Assembly: GCF_002251795.1 (NCBI RefSeq)
Contig: NZ_NOXU01000026.1
Location: 1 to 64,000, forward strand
Direction: 5' to 3'
Source: Niveispirillum lacus
Lineage (GTDB): Bacteria > Pseudomonadota > Alphaproteobacteria > Azospirillales > Azospirillaceae
Length of the DNA stretch: 64,000 bases
The position numbers were made by a program, and so were the translations under genes. Below the pieces are notes generated by a model. That model was not told where the DNA came from, searched no databases, and saw only the letters and a list, made by a program, of their open reading frames with translations. Of the stretch, positions 19,756 to 29,089 are shown piece by piece (within the stretch, counting starts at the first letter, position 1; each line of letters starts with the position of its first letter).

Positions 19756-20277
19756 ATGGCTCTGCGTTTCCCCTGTCTTGCCACCGCCCTGCTCTTGGTG
19801 CTGCCGCCCGTGGCGCTGGGGGGGTGTGGATTCAAGCCAGTCTATGGCACCGCATCCCAGGGCAGTGCTGTGGGGGCGGCCCTGGCCAATGTACAGATCG
19901 ACCCGATCGTGGACCGCAACGGTCAGGTGCTGCGCAATAACCTGATCGATCGGTTTTACACCGATGGTCGCCCCAGCAGCGCCCGCTATCGGCTGGCTGT
20001 GGCCCTGGCCGCCACGGAGGAAGAGCTGGGTATCCAGCAGGATGCAACCGCGACCCGTGCCCGCCTGCGCTTGCAGGCCAGTTACGAACTGATCGAGATC
20101 AGCACCGGCCAAGTGGTCTATCGCACCTTCTCCCGTTCCATCGTCAGCTTCAACCTGTTGGACAGCCAGTTCGCGGTACTGGCGACGCGTCAGGATGCCT
20201 ATGATCGCGGTCTGACCGAACTGGCCGATGATATCCGTACCCGGCTTTCGCTCTATTTCGCGCGCGACGTGCAGTAA
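19756..20277 (+). CDS. lptE: LPS assembly lipoprotein LptE
   Basis: A 173-residue outer-membrane lipoprotein, the plug of the LptD translocon that inserts LPS. A signal peptide ends in LGGC at about residues 18-21, and the mature start CGFKPVYG is the hallmark of alphaproteobacterial LptE. The remainder has RYRLAVALAATEEELGIQQDATATRARL, typical of the family. ATG 19756 is preferred; an in-frame TTG at 19729 would put an N-terminal extension before the signal peptide. It is followed at 12 bp by holA, as in most alphaproteobacteria. Confidence 0.92.
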   Translation: MALRFPCLATALLLVLPPVALGGCGFKPVYGTASQGSAVGAALANVQIDPIVDRNGQVLRNNLIDRFYTDGRPSSARYRLAVALAATEEELGIQQDATATRARLRLQASYELIEISTGQVVYRTFSRSIVSFNLLDSQFAVLATRQDAYDRGLTELADDIRTRLSLYFARDVQ

Positions 20278-20289
20278 GGGGAGGAGGCG

Positions 20290-21321
20290 TTGAAGGTTCA
20301 GCCGAAAAACGCCGACGCCTTTAGCAAGCGCCCGCCAGGGGCCACACGGCTGATCCTGCTTTACGGTCCCGATGCAGGTCTGGTGCGTGAACGGGCCAAG
20401 ATGGCGGCGCAGTCGGCCTGTCCCGACCTGTCCGACCCGTTCCGGGTAACGGAGATGAAAGCCGATCAGGTAACGGGTGATGCTGCACGCCTGGGCGATG
20501 AATTATCTGCCATCGCCCTGACCGGAGGGCGACGGGTGGTGCGCCTGCGCGACGCCGACGACAAGCTGGCGCCGGTGGTCACCACCCTGCTGAAGGACTT
20601 TCCCCCCGGCGACACGCTGCTGGTGATGGAGGCCGGAGAGCTGGATGCAAGGTCAAAGCTGCGTAAAGCCGTGGAGGATGCCGGCGAGATTGCCGGCGCC
20701 ATCGCTTGCTATGTGGAAGGCGAAGAAGAACTGGCCGGCACCATCGGGCGGATGATGGTCGATCATGGCCTGCAGATCGATCCGGATGCCCGCGATTGGC
20801 TGGCCGGCAATCTGGTGGGCGACCGCTCAACCGCGCGCGGCGAGATCGACAAACTGGCGCTGTATATGTTGGGGGAAAAGCGGGTCACCCTGGAGGATGC
20901 CCGCACCGTCATCGGTGATAGTGCCGCACTGGACATGGATGAACCGGCGCAAGCGGCCGCCAGCGGCGATATGGCCGAACTGGACCGGTCTCTACGCCGG
21001 CTTTATGCCGACGGCACCGCCACGGTGGCTATCCTGCGGGCCGCCCAACGCTATTTCCAGCGGCTGCACATGGCCGTGGCCCATGTCGCCAAGGGGCAGA
21101 CGCCCCAGGCCGCCGTAAAGGCCCTGCGCCCGCCCGTGTTCTTCAAGCTGGAACCCGTGCTGACGGCCCAGATCCGTAACTGGACCCTGCCCAAGCTGCA
21201 TCAGGCGCTGGACCGGCTGCAGGAGGCGGAAGCGGAGTGCAAGCGCACCCATATGCCGGACGAAACCATCTGCTCCCGTGCCTTTTTCCAACTGGCGCAA
21301 CTGGCACGGCGGCCGAACTGA
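20290..21321 (+). CDS. holA: DNA polymerase III subunit delta
   Basis: A 343-residue clamp-loader delta subunit, which opens the beta sliding clamp. The N-terminal domain has RLILLYGPDAGLVRERA and the clamp-binding region, followed by a AAA+-like lid and a C-terminal collar domain (AAQRYFQRLHMAVAHVAKGQ, PVFFKLEPVLTAQI) typical of HolA. It begins with TTG at 20290, directly after a strong GGGGAGGAGG ribosome site, which decides this rare start. The gene is 12 bp after lptE, so they are co-transcribed. In many relatives parB is the next gene; here three short genes separate them. Confidence 0.93.
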   Translation: MKVQPKNADAFSKRPPGATRLILLYGPDAGLVRERAKMAAQSACPDLSDPFRVTEMKADQVTGDAARLGDELSAIALTGGRRVVRLRDADDKLAPVVTTLLKDFPPGDTLLVMEAGELDARSKLRKAVEDAGEIAGAIACYVEGEEELAGTIGRMMVDHGLQIDPDARDWLAGNLVGDRSTARGEIDKLALYMLGEKRVTLEDARTVIGDSAALDMDEPAQAAASGDMAELDRSLRRLYADGTATVAILRAAQRYFQRLHMAVAHVAKGQTPQAAVKALRPPVFFKLEPVLTAQIRNWTLPKLHQALDRLQEAEAECKRTHMPDETICSRAFFQLAQLARRPN

Positions 21322-21348
21322 CCCAATGCGATGGGGAAGGATGGACCC

Positions 21349-22050
21349 ATGAACATCGTCATGCTGCTCTATCCCCGCCTCACCCAGTTGGACCTGACGG
21401 GCCCGTTCGAGGTTTTTACCCGCCTGCCCGACGTGAAGATCATTCTGGCCGCCAAAAGCCTGGACCCTGTCACCGACAGCGGCGGCTTGCGGCTGCTGCC
21501 CACGCACACGCTGGCCGAGGCACCACAGGCGGATATCCTGTTCGTGCCCGGCGGTCCGGGGCAGTTGCACCTGATGGATGACGCCGTGACGCTGGATTTC
21601 CTGCGTGCCCAGGCCGTTGCTGCACGCTACGTCACCTCGGTCTGCACGGGATCACTGGTTTTGGCCGCCGCGGGCCTGCTGACCGGTTATCGTGCCACCT
21701 GTCATTGGATGTCGCTGGATCAGCTTGCCCTGTTCGGCTGCACACCCAGCAGCGAGCGGGTGGTGGTGGACGGCAACCGCGTCACCGGCGGCGGCGTCAC
21801 CTCCGGCATCGATTTCGCCCTGCAGCTGGCGGCCCTGTTGTTCGATCAGGACCGCGCCGAGCGCACCCAGCTCTCCATGGAATACAATCCCGCCCCCCCC
21901 TTCAGCAGCGGCCACCCAAACAGCGCCGATCCAGCAATGGTGGAGGCGATGCGGGCGCGAGCGTCAGGACTGCAGCAGAAGCGCTGGGAGGCGGCGAGGA
22001 CAGCGGCGGCACGGTTGGGGTTGGCTGTTTCGTCTGACAAAAATTCGTGA
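21349..22050 (+). CDS. DJ-1/PfpI family protein
   Basis: A 233-residue class I glutamine-amidotransferase-like protein. The nucleophile-elbow cysteine lies in TSVCTGSLVLAAAGLL, followed by TGYRATCHW, a pattern found in isonitrile hydratase and ThiJ/DJ-1 relatives. The N-terminal YPRLTQLDLTGPFEVF segment and the GGGVTSGIDFAL region are also typical. Substrate is unknown; candidates are isonitriles or glyoxal-type compounds. ATG 21349 has GGGGAAGGATGGACCC upstream and is preferred over ATG 21331. It is 27 bp from the holA stop, so it may share its transcript. Confidence 0.85.
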   Translation: MNIVMLLYPRLTQLDLTGPFEVFTRLPDVKIILAAKSLDPVTDSGGLRLLPTHTLAEAPQADILFVPGGPGQLHLMDDAVTLDFLRAQAVAARYVTSVCTGSLVLAAAGLLTGYRATCHWMSLDQLALFGCTPSSERVVVDGNRVTGGGVTSGIDFALQLAALLFDQDRAERTQLSMEYNPAPPFSSGHPNSADPAMVEAMRARASGLQQKRWEAARTAAARLGLAVSSDKNS

Positions 22051-22162
22051 GCACAGGGCCTTCTGGATAAAATTTCGGGAGCAACGATCAAAATTTCCGC
22101 GCCGCCCCCCGATTCAGACAAATTCTGGTGAAGGCGGACAAGCATTTGTCGAGCCGTCGCGT

Positions 22163-22546
22163 TTACCCCGCTACCCGATGCCCCGCCGCCGTCAGGGCTG
22201 TGATCGCCGCCTGCAGCGTCTCCTCCCGCACCAGGATGTAATCCGTGTCATAGGTGGCGATGGCGAACAGGCTGATGCCGGCATCAGCCAGCGGGGCTGT
22301 CAGGGCGGCCAGAATACCGGTCAGGGCAAAGTCCAGCGGTCCTTGCACCTTCAACGCCCGCCACGGCCCCACGGCCGCCACATCGGCCGGAATGCGGTCC
22401 TGGCGGACCACGACGGACAATTCCTCGTCGGTGCGCGTGATGCTGACAAAGCCTGGACCCGCTGCCCAGGCGGGCAGGGGCGCGGCGGGGGCCAAACGGC
22501 AGACGGCCAGTTGGTCGGGCAGCAGCGTCAGCGGCAGGGACGGCAT
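22163..22546 (-). CDS. ACT-domain protein
   Basis: A 127-residue small protein of the ACT/CASTOR-like group (sometimes called DUF2241-type). Two ACT-like halves are suggested: ADVAAVGPWRALKVQGPLDFALTGILAALTAPLADAGIS and IFAIATYDTDYILVREE, the latter the classic loop before the last strand. ACT domains bind amino acids and give allosteric control; the partner here is unknown. Its ATG overlaps the stop of the upstream SnoaL-like gene (ATGA), so translation is coupled. No other regulator lies in this pair. Confidence 0.75.
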   Translation of the reverse strand: MPSLPLTLLPDQLAVCRLAPAAPLPAWAAGPGFVSITRTDEELSVVVRQDRIPADVAAVGPWRALKVQGPLDFALTGILAALTAPLADAGISLFAIATYDTDYILVREETLQAAITALTAAGHRVAG

Positions 22547-22968
22547 CAGGCGCCGGCCGGCAGCTTCACCGGCTCTTCATAGGAGATGACAACGGCGACG
22601 CGCCAGCCGGCCTCCCCGTCACGGCGCAGGACATAGGAGGTGGAGAAACGCATGATTTCTGCCCGGTCAGCAGAGCGCAGCAGCCACAGTACCTCTGCCC
22701 GCGCCAGATTCTCCCCACAGGGCCAGGCCCAGACGGCGGCCGGCACCGGCCAGGCCAGCCCGATATGGCGATAGGTATCCAGCATGCCATCGACATAGGC
22801 GCGCACGGCCGCCGGATCGCCATACACGATGGGCTTTGCCGCCGTCAGGACCGTCAGGGGTTGATCGAACAGAGCCGCGACGCGGTCAGTGTCATAGGCG
22901 GCGAAGGCAGCGCTGTAGCCGTTGAAATAAGCAGCGGCTTCAGCGCCGATCTGGCTGCTATCGGTCAT
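22546..22968 (-). CDS. SnoaL-like (NTF2-fold) protein
   Basis: A 140-residue protein with a cone-shaped NTF2-like fold. Evidence is the N-terminal helix AAAYFNGYSAAFAAYDTDRVAALFDQPLTVL and later strands RFSTSYVLRRDGEAGWRVAVVISYEE, typical of SnoaL-like/DUF4440 proteins. It might bind a small ligand or act as an isomerase or hydrolase; no catalytic residues can be assigned. It overlaps the ACT-domain gene by one base in the ATGA pattern, forming a two-gene minus-strand operon between holA and parB. Confidence 0.7.
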   Translation of the reverse strand: MTDSSQIGAEAAAYFNGYSAAFAAYDTDRVAALFDQPLTVLTAAKPIVYGDPAAVRAYVDGMLDTYRHIGLAWPVPAAVWAWPCGENLARAEVLWLLRSADRAEIMRFSTSYVLRRDGEAGWRVAVVISYEEPVKLPAGA

Positions 22969-23019
22969 TTTTCCCCCTGGATTGCCTGTTATTGTTGATT
23001 ACTTCTATGCCGCACGGGC

Positions 23020-23916
23020 TTACCGTTTCAAAATGCGGTTCAGCACACCATCCAATTGATCCAGCGTGCGATAATGGATCTGCAATGTCCCCTTCTTGCC
23101 GGTACCAGCCAGTGTAACCTTCAGCCCAAGCGCCAGTGAGACTTCACGCTCAAGGGCCACAGTGTCAGGCGCCTTTTCCTTGACCGCCTTTGTGAGCACC
23201 AGCGGTTCCGCCGACATCTGCTTTACCAGCGCCTCGGTCTGGCGCACATTCAGTTCGCGCTTGATGACCTCCTGCGCCGCGACCATCGGGTCGGGGGCCG
23301 TCAGCAGGGCACGAGCATGGCCCATCGACAGGCTGCCCTCTTGGACCAGATGTTTGACCTCGTCCGGCAGGGCCAGGAGACGCAACATGTTGGCAACATG
23401 GGACCGGCTTTTGCCGACTGAACGCGCCAAGTCCTCCTGTGTGTGGTCGAACTCATCCATCAAGCGTTTATAGCCTTCCGCCTCTTCCAAAGGCGTCAGA
23501 TCGGAACGCTGGATATTCTCGACCAGCGCAATCTCCAGCGCCTCGCGGTCGGTGAGGGTGCGGACCAGAACCGGCACTTCATGCAGGCCGGCCAACTGAG
23601 CCGCTCGCCAGCGCCGTTCACCGGCGATGATCTCATAACTGGTGTGCCCAGGGGCAGCACCGGGCTCTTTGCGCACCAGCAATGGCTGCAGGATACCGCG
23701 CTCCCGCACACTTTCGACAAGGGCGGTCAGTGCCTCCTCGTCAAAGCGGCGCCTTGGCTGGAATTTGCCCGGATGAACCTGATCAATGGGCAGCAATCGG
23801 GTCAGCCGGACCCGATCAACCTGCTGCTCTTCCTCGTTCCCCGCAGCTTCGCCGAACAGGGCGGACAGACCGCGCCCAAGGCCAGTGCGCGAATTGTTCT
23901 TTTTTGGTTCATCCAT
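23020..23916 (-). CDS. parB: Chromosome partition protein ParB
   Basis: A 298-residue CTP-dependent centromere-binding clamp. The N-terminus has the ParA-interacting GLGRGLSALFGE region. The ParB/Srx CTPase domain carries GERRWRAAQ (about 99-107), and a helix-turn-helix (EDLARSVGKSRSHVANMLRLL) reads parS. A KorB-like C-terminal dimerisation segment follows. The start overlaps the end of parA by 8 bp, so the two are translationally coupled. Perfect parS sites lie 1.4 and 4.8 kb upstream. It closes the DUF6489-to-parB operon and keeps the origin region near a cell pole by the parABS system. Confidence 0.97.
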   Translation of the reverse strand: MDEPKKNNSRTGLGRGLSALFGEAAGNEEEQQVDRVRLTRLLPIDQVHPGKFQPRRRFDEEALTALVESVRERGILQPLLVRKEPGAAPGHTSYEIIAGERRWRAAQLAGLHEVPVLVRTLTDREALEIALVENIQRSDLTPLEEAEGYKRLMDEFDHTQEDLARSVGKSRSHVANMLRLLALPDEVKHLVQEGSLSMGHARALLTAPDPMVAAQEVIKRELNVRQTEALVKQMSAEPLVLTKAVKEKAPDTVALEREVSLALGLKVTLAGTGKKGTLQIHYRTLDQLDGVLNRILKR

Positions 23917-24727
23917 AAGCCAACTGCCGCTTCCGCTCGCGCTTCAACATTTCACCCGCCAGATGGATATAGGCCTGTGCACCCGCCGACTTGTGGTCAT
24001 AGAGCAGCACCGGCTTGCCATGGCTGGGCGCCTCGGACACCCGCACATTGCGGGGGATCACCGTCTCATAAACCTTTTCGCCGAAGAAGCCACGCACATC
24101 GGCGGCCACCATGTCGGACAGGTTATTACGACGGTCGAACATCGTCAGGACCACGCCGTTAATATCAAGCGTGGGGTTGAAGGCGCGCTTCACGCGCTCA
24201 ATGGTACGGATCAGGTGCGAAAGCCCTTCCAGGGCATAAAATTCGCACTGCAATGGCACCAGCACAGCATCAGCCGCCGCCAGCGCATTCAGGGTCAGCA
24301 ATCCCAGTGCCGGTGGGCAGTCGATCAAGATGTAATCGAACCCGCCGGATGATTTTTCCAGACTGTCCTTCAGCCGGAACTCGCGACGTTCGACATTGAC
24401 CAGTTCGACCTCGGCCCCTGACAGATCGACATTGGCCGTCACCACCCACAGGCCGGGAACAGAGGTCGCTACTGCGACCTCTTCCACCGCCAGGTCGGCG
24501 AACAGCAGGTCATAGATGCCAAATTCCCGGTTGCTCTGTGGAATGCCTAACCCGGTGGAGGCATTGCCCTGAGGGTCATTGTCAATGATCAGCACCCGCT
24601 TGCCACAAGCAGCCAGCGCGGTGGCCAGATTAATGGTGGTCGTGGTTTTGCCCACGCCCCCCTTCTGGTTGGCCAGGGCGATCACACGGGCACGGTGGGC
24701 GGGAAGGGGCAGGGCGGCGCTCGGCAC
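23909..24727 (-). CDS. parA: Chromosome partition ATPase ParA
   Basis: A 272-residue deviant Walker ATPase that forms a DNA-associated gradient pulling ParB-parS complexes apart. The deviant Walker A is KGGVGKTTT (about 22-30) and Walker A' the DNDPQGNAST loop; switch II is in IDCPPALGLL. Length and motifs are typical of chromosomal ParA (Soj). ATG 24727 is used. It overlaps parB by 8 bp and follows rsmG at 40 bp, within the same operon. Confidence 0.97.
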   Translation of the reverse strand: MPSAALPLPAHRARVIALANQKGGVGKTTTTINLATALAACGKRVLIIDNDPQGNASTGLGIPQSNREFGIYDLLFADLAVEEVAVATSVPGLWVVTANVDLSGAEVELVNVERREFRLKDSLEKSSGGFDYILIDCPPALGLLTLNALAAADAVLVPLQCEFYALEGLSHLIRTIERVKRAFNPTLDINGVVLTMFDRRNNLSDMVAADVRGFFGEKVYETVIPRNVRVSEAPSHGKPVLLYDHKSAGAQAYIHLAGEMLKRERKRQLAYG

Positions 24728-24767
24728 GGTCGTTCAACCTCTGTCGTTCGGCATGTGCGAGACCGGC

Positions 24768-25442
24768 TTATCGCGGTGAAAGCTCGGTAAGACGCAGGAT
24801 GGTTCCGGCCGGATCAGTCTGGCTGGGGAACCGCTCGACCCGCATATTCCAGGAATCCTGCACGGCGGTCAATTCATCCTCCGCCGTCCTGCCCTTCGGA
24901 AATAGGCAGGTGCCGCCCAGTTTCAGCATTCCATGGGCCCAAGGCAGCAACAGCGCCAGTTCCGCCAGGGCACGGGCAGACACAACATCAGCCGGAGGGG
25001 TATCCGCTACTTCAATCCGAACCGGGTGAACCGTCACCGGGGCGCCTGTCACCCGCGCCACCTCACGCAGAAAAGCAGCCTTGCGTACATCCGACTCGAC
25101 CAGATGCACCTCCGGCACACCCAGGATGGCCAGAACCAGACCCGGGAACCCAGCACCAGACCCCAGATCCACCAGCACCTGGGCACCTTCCGGGATCAGG
25201 CTGAAGACCTGGGCACTGTCGGCTAGATGCCGCGACCAGAGATCATCCAAGGTTGACTTGGACACAAGATTGATGGCCGGGTTCCACTTGTGCAGATGCG
25301 CCGCATAGAGTTCCAGCCTGGCCAGTGTTTCACGTGAAACACCGAAGCGGGACTGAAACTCATGCGGGCTCATTGGCGGCGGGCCGGGCGGCCGGGGCAT
25401 TGGTGGCAATTTCAGCGGCTTGGACGGTTTACGCGGCGCCAC
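24768..25442 (-). CDS. rsmG: 16S rRNA G527 methyltransferase (GidB)
   Basis: A 224-residue (shorter if a later start is used) SAM-dependent methyltransferase that methylates N7 of G527 in 16S rRNA. The SAM motif is [15 protein letters not shown], followed by [16 protein letters not shown] and SARALAEL, all typical of RsmG. Possible starts are ATG 25442, which overlaps mnmG by 14 nt, ATG 25400 and ATG 25373; the early N-terminus is proline-rich and unlike the family, so 25373 is quite possible. A perfect parS site lies in its coding sequence (25326-25341). Confidence 0.94.
   Translation of the reverse strand: MAPRKPSKPLKLPPMPRPPGPPPMSPHEFQSRFGVSRETLARLELYAAHLHKWNPAINLVSKSTLDDLWSRHLADSAQVFSLIPEGAQVLVDLGSGAGFPGLVLAILGVPEVHLVESDVRKAAFLREVARVTGAPVTVHPVRIEVADTPPADVVSARALAELALLLPWAHGMLKLGGTCLFPKGRTAEDELTAVQDSWNMRVERFPSQTDPAGTILRLTELSPR
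25326..25341. promoter_or_regulatory. parS site 1, perfect
   Basis: TGTTTCACGTGAAACA, the exact 16-bp consensus parS palindrome to which chromosomal ParB binds. It lies within rsmG and encodes in part the peptide VSRET of RsmG, so coding and centromere functions overlap. It is the closest perfect parS to parB (about 1.4 kb). Confidence 0.97.
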
Positions 25443-27297
25443 GGTCGCCCCCGCGCTTCTTCACATACCGCAACAAAGAGGTGAGGGCCGCCGGCGTCAT
25501 GCCCGGAATACGAGCAGCCGCCCCCAGCGTGGCAGGGCGTGTGGCCTTGAGCTTCTGGCGGATCTCAGCGGACAGCGAGGCGATGCCACCCGGGTCCAGA
25601 TCAGCCGGCAACTCCAGCGCCTCGTCCTTGCGGAAGGCACGGATATCGGCCTCCTGGCGATCCAGATAGCCAGCATACTTACCATCAATCTCTACCTGCT
25701 CAGCAATGTCAGGCGACAGGCTGGATAGCGCCGGCCAGACCTGGCACAGGCGCGGGAAGTCAATCTCCGGATAGCGCAGCAGGTCCAGTGCGTTGCGCCG
25801 CACACCATCCTTGTTGATGTGCAACCCCTGCTTTTCCAGCTCGTTCGGCGTGGCCGACAGGCTGGTGACCAGGTCGCGCGCCCGCGCCAGGGCCTGCTTC
25901 TTGGCGGCCCAATGCGCTTGCCGGCGGCTACCCACCACACCGATATCCAGGCCACGATCGGTCAGGCGCTGATCGGCATTGTCGGCGCGCAGGAGCAGGC
26001 GATATTCAGCCCGGCTGGTAAACATGCGATAGGGTTCAGAGGTGCCCCGCGTGATCAAATCATCGATCAATACACCGATATAGGCCTCGGCCCGGTCCAG
26101 GACGAATGGGGCGGAACCTGCAACGAGCAGAGCGGCATTGATGCCGGCGATCAGCCCCTGCGCGGCCGCTTCTTCATACCCCGTGGTGCCATTGATCTGA
26201 CCAGCCAGGAACAGGCGTGGCAGACGACGGGTTTCCAGTGTGCGGGTGAGCTCGCGCGGGTCAACATAATCATATTCAATGGCATAGCCGGGTCGGATCA
26301 TCCGCACCTGTTCCAGGCCAGGGATGTTTTTCAGAATATCGAGCTGTACATCACGGGGCAGGGAGGTGGAGATGCCATTGGGATAGACCGTGTCATCGTC
26401 CAGCCCCTCCGGCTCCAGAAAAATCTGGTGCCGTTCCTTATCGGCGAAGCGGACAACCTTATCCTCCACGCTGGGGCAGTAACGGGGGCCCACACCCTCA
26501 ATCTGACCCGAATACATGGGGGCGCGATGGATGTTATCGCGAATGATGCGGTGAACTTCCGCCGTCGTATAGGTGATGGCGCAGTCGATCTGCGGCGTTG
26601 TGATCCGGTCAGTCAGGGTGGAAAAGGGCGGGGGCGGGTTGTCACCGGGCTGCATTTCCAACCCGGCCCAATCGATGGTCTTACCATCCAGACGCGGCGG
26701 CGTGCCCGTCTTTAACCGACCGAGATTGAAGCCCAGCTTCTCCAGGGTCAAAGACAGGCCGATGGCTGGTTCTTCGCCCACCCGGCCCGCCGGGATTTTT
26801 TCTTCCCCAATATGGATCAGCCCGCGCAGAAAGGTACCGGTGGTCAGGACCACAGCACCAGCGCGGATTTCCCGACCGTCACCGGTCACGATTCCGGCGC
26901 AAGCACCCGCAGCATCGATGATCAGGTCTTCGACGGCGGCGGCAATAATGTCCAGGTTCGGCAGTTCAGCCAGCGCCGCCTGCATGGCCTGCCGGTACAG
27001 TTTGCGGTCGGCCTGGGCACGTGGGCCCCGTACCGCCGGCCCCTTGGACCGGTTCAGGATACGGAACTGGATGCCACCCTGGTCCGTCACCCGGCCCATG
27101 ACACCGTCCAGCGCATCAATCTCCCGCACAAGATGTCCCTTGCCCAGGCCACCGATGGCCGGGTTGCACGACATCTCGCCAATGGTTTCCGTCTTGTGGG
27201 TCACCAGCGCCGTACGGGCCCCCGCACGCGCCGCCGCGGCCGCCGCCTCGCATCCCGCATGGCCGCCGCCAACCACGATCACATCATAGTGCTGCAT
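25429..27297 (-). CDS. mnmG: tRNA uridine 5-carboxymethylaminomethyl modification enzyme MnmG (GidA)
   Basis: A 622-residue FAD-binding enzyme that, with MnmE, makes the cmnm5 modification at wobble U34 of tRNAs. The FAD motif [10 protein letters not shown] is near the N-terminus. Other family stretches are [21 protein letters not shown] and [20 protein letters not shown] in the middle, and the C-terminal helical domain is complete. The gene is of normal length. ATG 27297 gives the usual [11 protein letters not shown] start, although the SD is not evident and an in-frame ATG exists at 27348. It is followed by rsmG with overlapping ends. Confidence 0.97.
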   Translation of the reverse strand: MQHYDVIVVGGGHAGCEAAAAAARAGARTALVTHKTETIGEMSCNPAIGGLGKGHLVREIDALDGVMGRVTDQGGIQFRILNRSKGPAVRGPRAQADRKLYRQAMQAALAELPNLDIIAAAVEDLIIDAAGACAGIVTGDGREIRAGAVVLTTGTFLRGLIHIGEEKIPAGRVGEEPAIGLSLTLEKLGFNLGRLKTGTPPRLDGKTIDWAGLEMQPGDNPPPPFSTLTDRITTPQIDCAITYTTAEVHRIIRDNIHRAPMYSGQIEGVGPRYCPSVEDKVVRFADKERHQIFLEPEGLDDDTVYPNGISTSLPRDVQLDILKNIPGLEQVRMIRPGYAIEYDYVDPRELTRTLETRRLPRLFLAGQINGTTGYEEAAAQGLIAGINAALLVAGSAPFVLDRAEAYIGVLIDDLITRGTSEPYRMFTSRAEYRLLLRADNADQRLTDRGLDIGVVGSRRQAHWAAKKQALARARDLVTSLSATPNELEKQGLHINKDGVRRNALDLLRYPEIDFPRLCQVWPALSSLSPDIAEQVEIDGKYAGYLDRQEADIRAFRKDEALELPADLDPGGIASLSAEIRQKLKATRPATLGAAARIPGMTPAALTSLLRYVKKRGGDRGAA

Positions 27298-27357
27298 GGG
27301 CGGGAAGATAAGCGCGGCCGGGGTTGGTGTCAAAGGCTGGGGGCGCATGGGCCCCCG

Positions 27358-28677
27358 TCACTTCCCGATACAGAAATCCCGAAAAATCACGTCCAGCAAA
27401 TCTTCTACATCCACCCGCCCCGTGATGCGGCCCAGGGCACGCACGGCCAGACGCACATCCTCTGCCGCCAGTTCCGGCAGCGGCGCCTGCAGCGCCCGGT
27501 GCAGGTTTTCCCGACATTCCTCCAGCGCCGCGCGGTGCCGGGCACGGGTCAGGGCCGGCGCACCCGAAGGGGCGTAGCGGGCGGCAACAGCCTGTTCCAG
27601 GGCCGACAGCAAGGCCGGCACACCATCCCCCGTTCGGGCAGACAGCGGCAGGATCGGGCGGCCCACCAGGGGCGCCACGGCGCCCGGCAGATCAGCCTTG
27701 TTCATCACCAGAATGGCATCATCATCGGCCAGCGCCAGGGTGGCGGGATCGGGCAATTCACTGCCATCAAAGACCAGCAATTTCAGATCGGCCTTGGCGG
27801 CCCGGTCCAGGGCACGGCGGATGCCCTCGCTTTCCACCTGATCGGCGGCATCACGCAGGCCCGCCGTATCGGCCAGCAAAACGGGATAACCACCCAGGTC
27901 CAACTGCACCTCAATCACATCCCGCGTCGTACCCGCCTGGTTCGACACGATGGCAACATCGCGCCGCGCAATGGCGTTCAGCAGGCTGGACTTACCGGCA
28001 TTGGGCGCCCCGAGAATAGCGATGGAAATGCCATCGCGCAGCCGCTCGCCACGCCCCTGATCGGCCAGATGCCCCGACAGGTCGGCCACCAGCCCCTCCA
28101 CCACAGGGCGTACGGCATCCGACAGGCCACCGGGTAGATCTTCGTCGGGGAAGTCGATATCCGCCTCCAGATGGGCCAGCGCACGGGTCAGGCGGTGGCG
28201 CCAGCCATCGTAAAGCTGACCCAAAGCGCCTTCCATCTGGCGCAGGGCCTGGCGCCTTTGTGCTGCTGTTTCGGCATCCACCAGATCGGCAATGGCCTCA
28301 GCCTCCGTCAGGTCCAGCTTGCCATGCTCAAACGCGCGGCGGCTGAACTCCCCCGGTTCAGCCACACGCAGACCCAGACCCATCAGCGCCTGGGTCGCCG
28401 CCGACAGGACAGCGCGACCACCATGCAGATGCAGTTCCACCACATCCTCACCCGTGAAACTACCGGGACCGGGAAAGGCCAGGACAAGGGCCTTGTCGAA
28501 CAGCTCCCCCGTGACCGGGTCACGCAGCGCCGCCAGTCTGGCATGGCGCGGCGAGGGTAGGGGACAACCGGTCAGCCGTGACAATGCCGTCCCCGCATCC
28601 GGGCCGGAGATGCGGATGACCTGCACCCCGGCACGACCGGGAGCAGAGGCCAGGGCGAAGATCGTGTCGGTCCGCAT
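27358..28677 (-). CDS. mnmE: tRNA modification GTPase MnmE
   Basis: A 439-residue protein with an N-terminal tetrahydrofolate-binding domain, a helical domain and an inserted Ras-like G domain. G1 is GAPNAGKSS (about 223-231), G3 DTAGLRD, G4 NKAD, and the C-terminus ends in the required FCIGK with its catalytic cysteine. It acts with MnmG on U34 of tRNA. The stop lies 60 bp before the mnmG ATG. The start is directly beside a parS site (28684-28699), and the leader between that site and the ATG (28678-28683) contains no good SD. Confidence 0.97.
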   Translation of the reverse strand: MRTDTIFALASAPGRAGVQVIRISGPDAGTALSRLTGCPLPSPRHARLAALRDPVTGELFDKALVLAFPGPGSFTGEDVVELHLHGGRAVLSAATQALMGLGLRVAEPGEFSRRAFEHGKLDLTEAEAIADLVDAETAAQRRQALRQMEGALGQLYDGWRHRLTRALAHLEADIDFPDEDLPGGLSDAVRPVVEGLVADLSGHLADQGRGERLRDGISIAILGAPNAGKSSLLNAIARRDVAIVSNQAGTTRDVIEVQLDLGGYPVLLADTAGLRDAADQVESEGIRRALDRAAKADLKLLVFDGSELPDPATLALADDDAILVMNKADLPGAVAPLVGRPILPLSARTGDGVPALLSALEQAVAARYAPSGAPALTRARHRAALEECRENLHRALQAPLPELAAEDVRLAVRALGRITGRVDVEDLLDVIFRDFCIGK

Positions 28678-28683
28678 CAGGCG

Positions 28684-28699
28684 TGTTTCACGTGAAACA
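28684..28699. promoter_or_regulatory. parS site 2, perfect
   Basis: TGTTTCACGTGAAACA, the exact consensus, fills the gap between the ferredoxin stop codon (28700-28702) and the mnmE ATG (28677). It therefore occupies the position where an SD for mnmE would normally be. Confidence 0.97.
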
Positions 28700-29089
28700 T
28701 CATTCCGCCGCCACGCGGCGGGCGACGATATCGGCGGGCAGCTTGTCGGTAGGCAGCAGCATCAGGCGCTCCACACGCTTGCCCTCCACCAGATGGGTTT
28801 GCAGCACTTCGTCAATGTCGGCCTTACTGGTCACCGCGTACCAGACGCCTTCGGGATAAACCACCAGGACCGGCCCCAACTCGCACCGGTCCAGACAGCC
28901 GGCATTATTGATGCGTACCGCCTTGCCCAGACCCAGGCCCGTGGCCTTCTTCTTCATATAGTCACGCAGCTCATCACCGCCCTTTTCGCGGCAGCAGCCA
29001 CGTGGGTGACCCGCTTCACGTTCATTGGTGCAGACAAACACATGCGCACGGTAATAGGGGGCGGGGTCCGTCAGAATGTCGTCACTCAC
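28700..29089 (-). CDS. 2Fe-2S thioredoxin-like ferredoxin
   Basis: A 129-residue protein of the thioredoxin-like [2Fe-2S] ferredoxin family (Aquifex Fd4 type). Cysteines in CTNEREAGHPRGCC and in NNAGCLDRCELGPVLVVYPEG match the cluster-binding pattern. The likely start is GTG at 29089, whose GTGA overlaps the stop of the DUF6489 gene; this gives the start VSDDILTD. It is probably an electron carrier of unknown partner. Position at the front of the mnmE-parB operon is common in Rhodospirillales. The parS site follows the stop immediately. Confidence 0.86.
   Translation of the reverse strand: MSDDILTDPAPYYRAHVFVCTNEREAGHPRGCCREKGGDELRDYMKKKATGLGLGKAVRINNAGCLDRCELGPVLVVYPEGVWYAVTSKADIDEVLQTHLVEGKRVERLMLLPTDKLPADIVARRVAAE

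Noticed and set aside
16953-19835. A 960-codon open frame on the minus strand through leuS and its surroundings
   Set aside because: It is antisense to leuS, which has complete catalytic, editing and anticodon-binding motifs. The antisense protein has His/Gly/Gln-rich composition without any domain, as expected for a GC-rich shadow frame.
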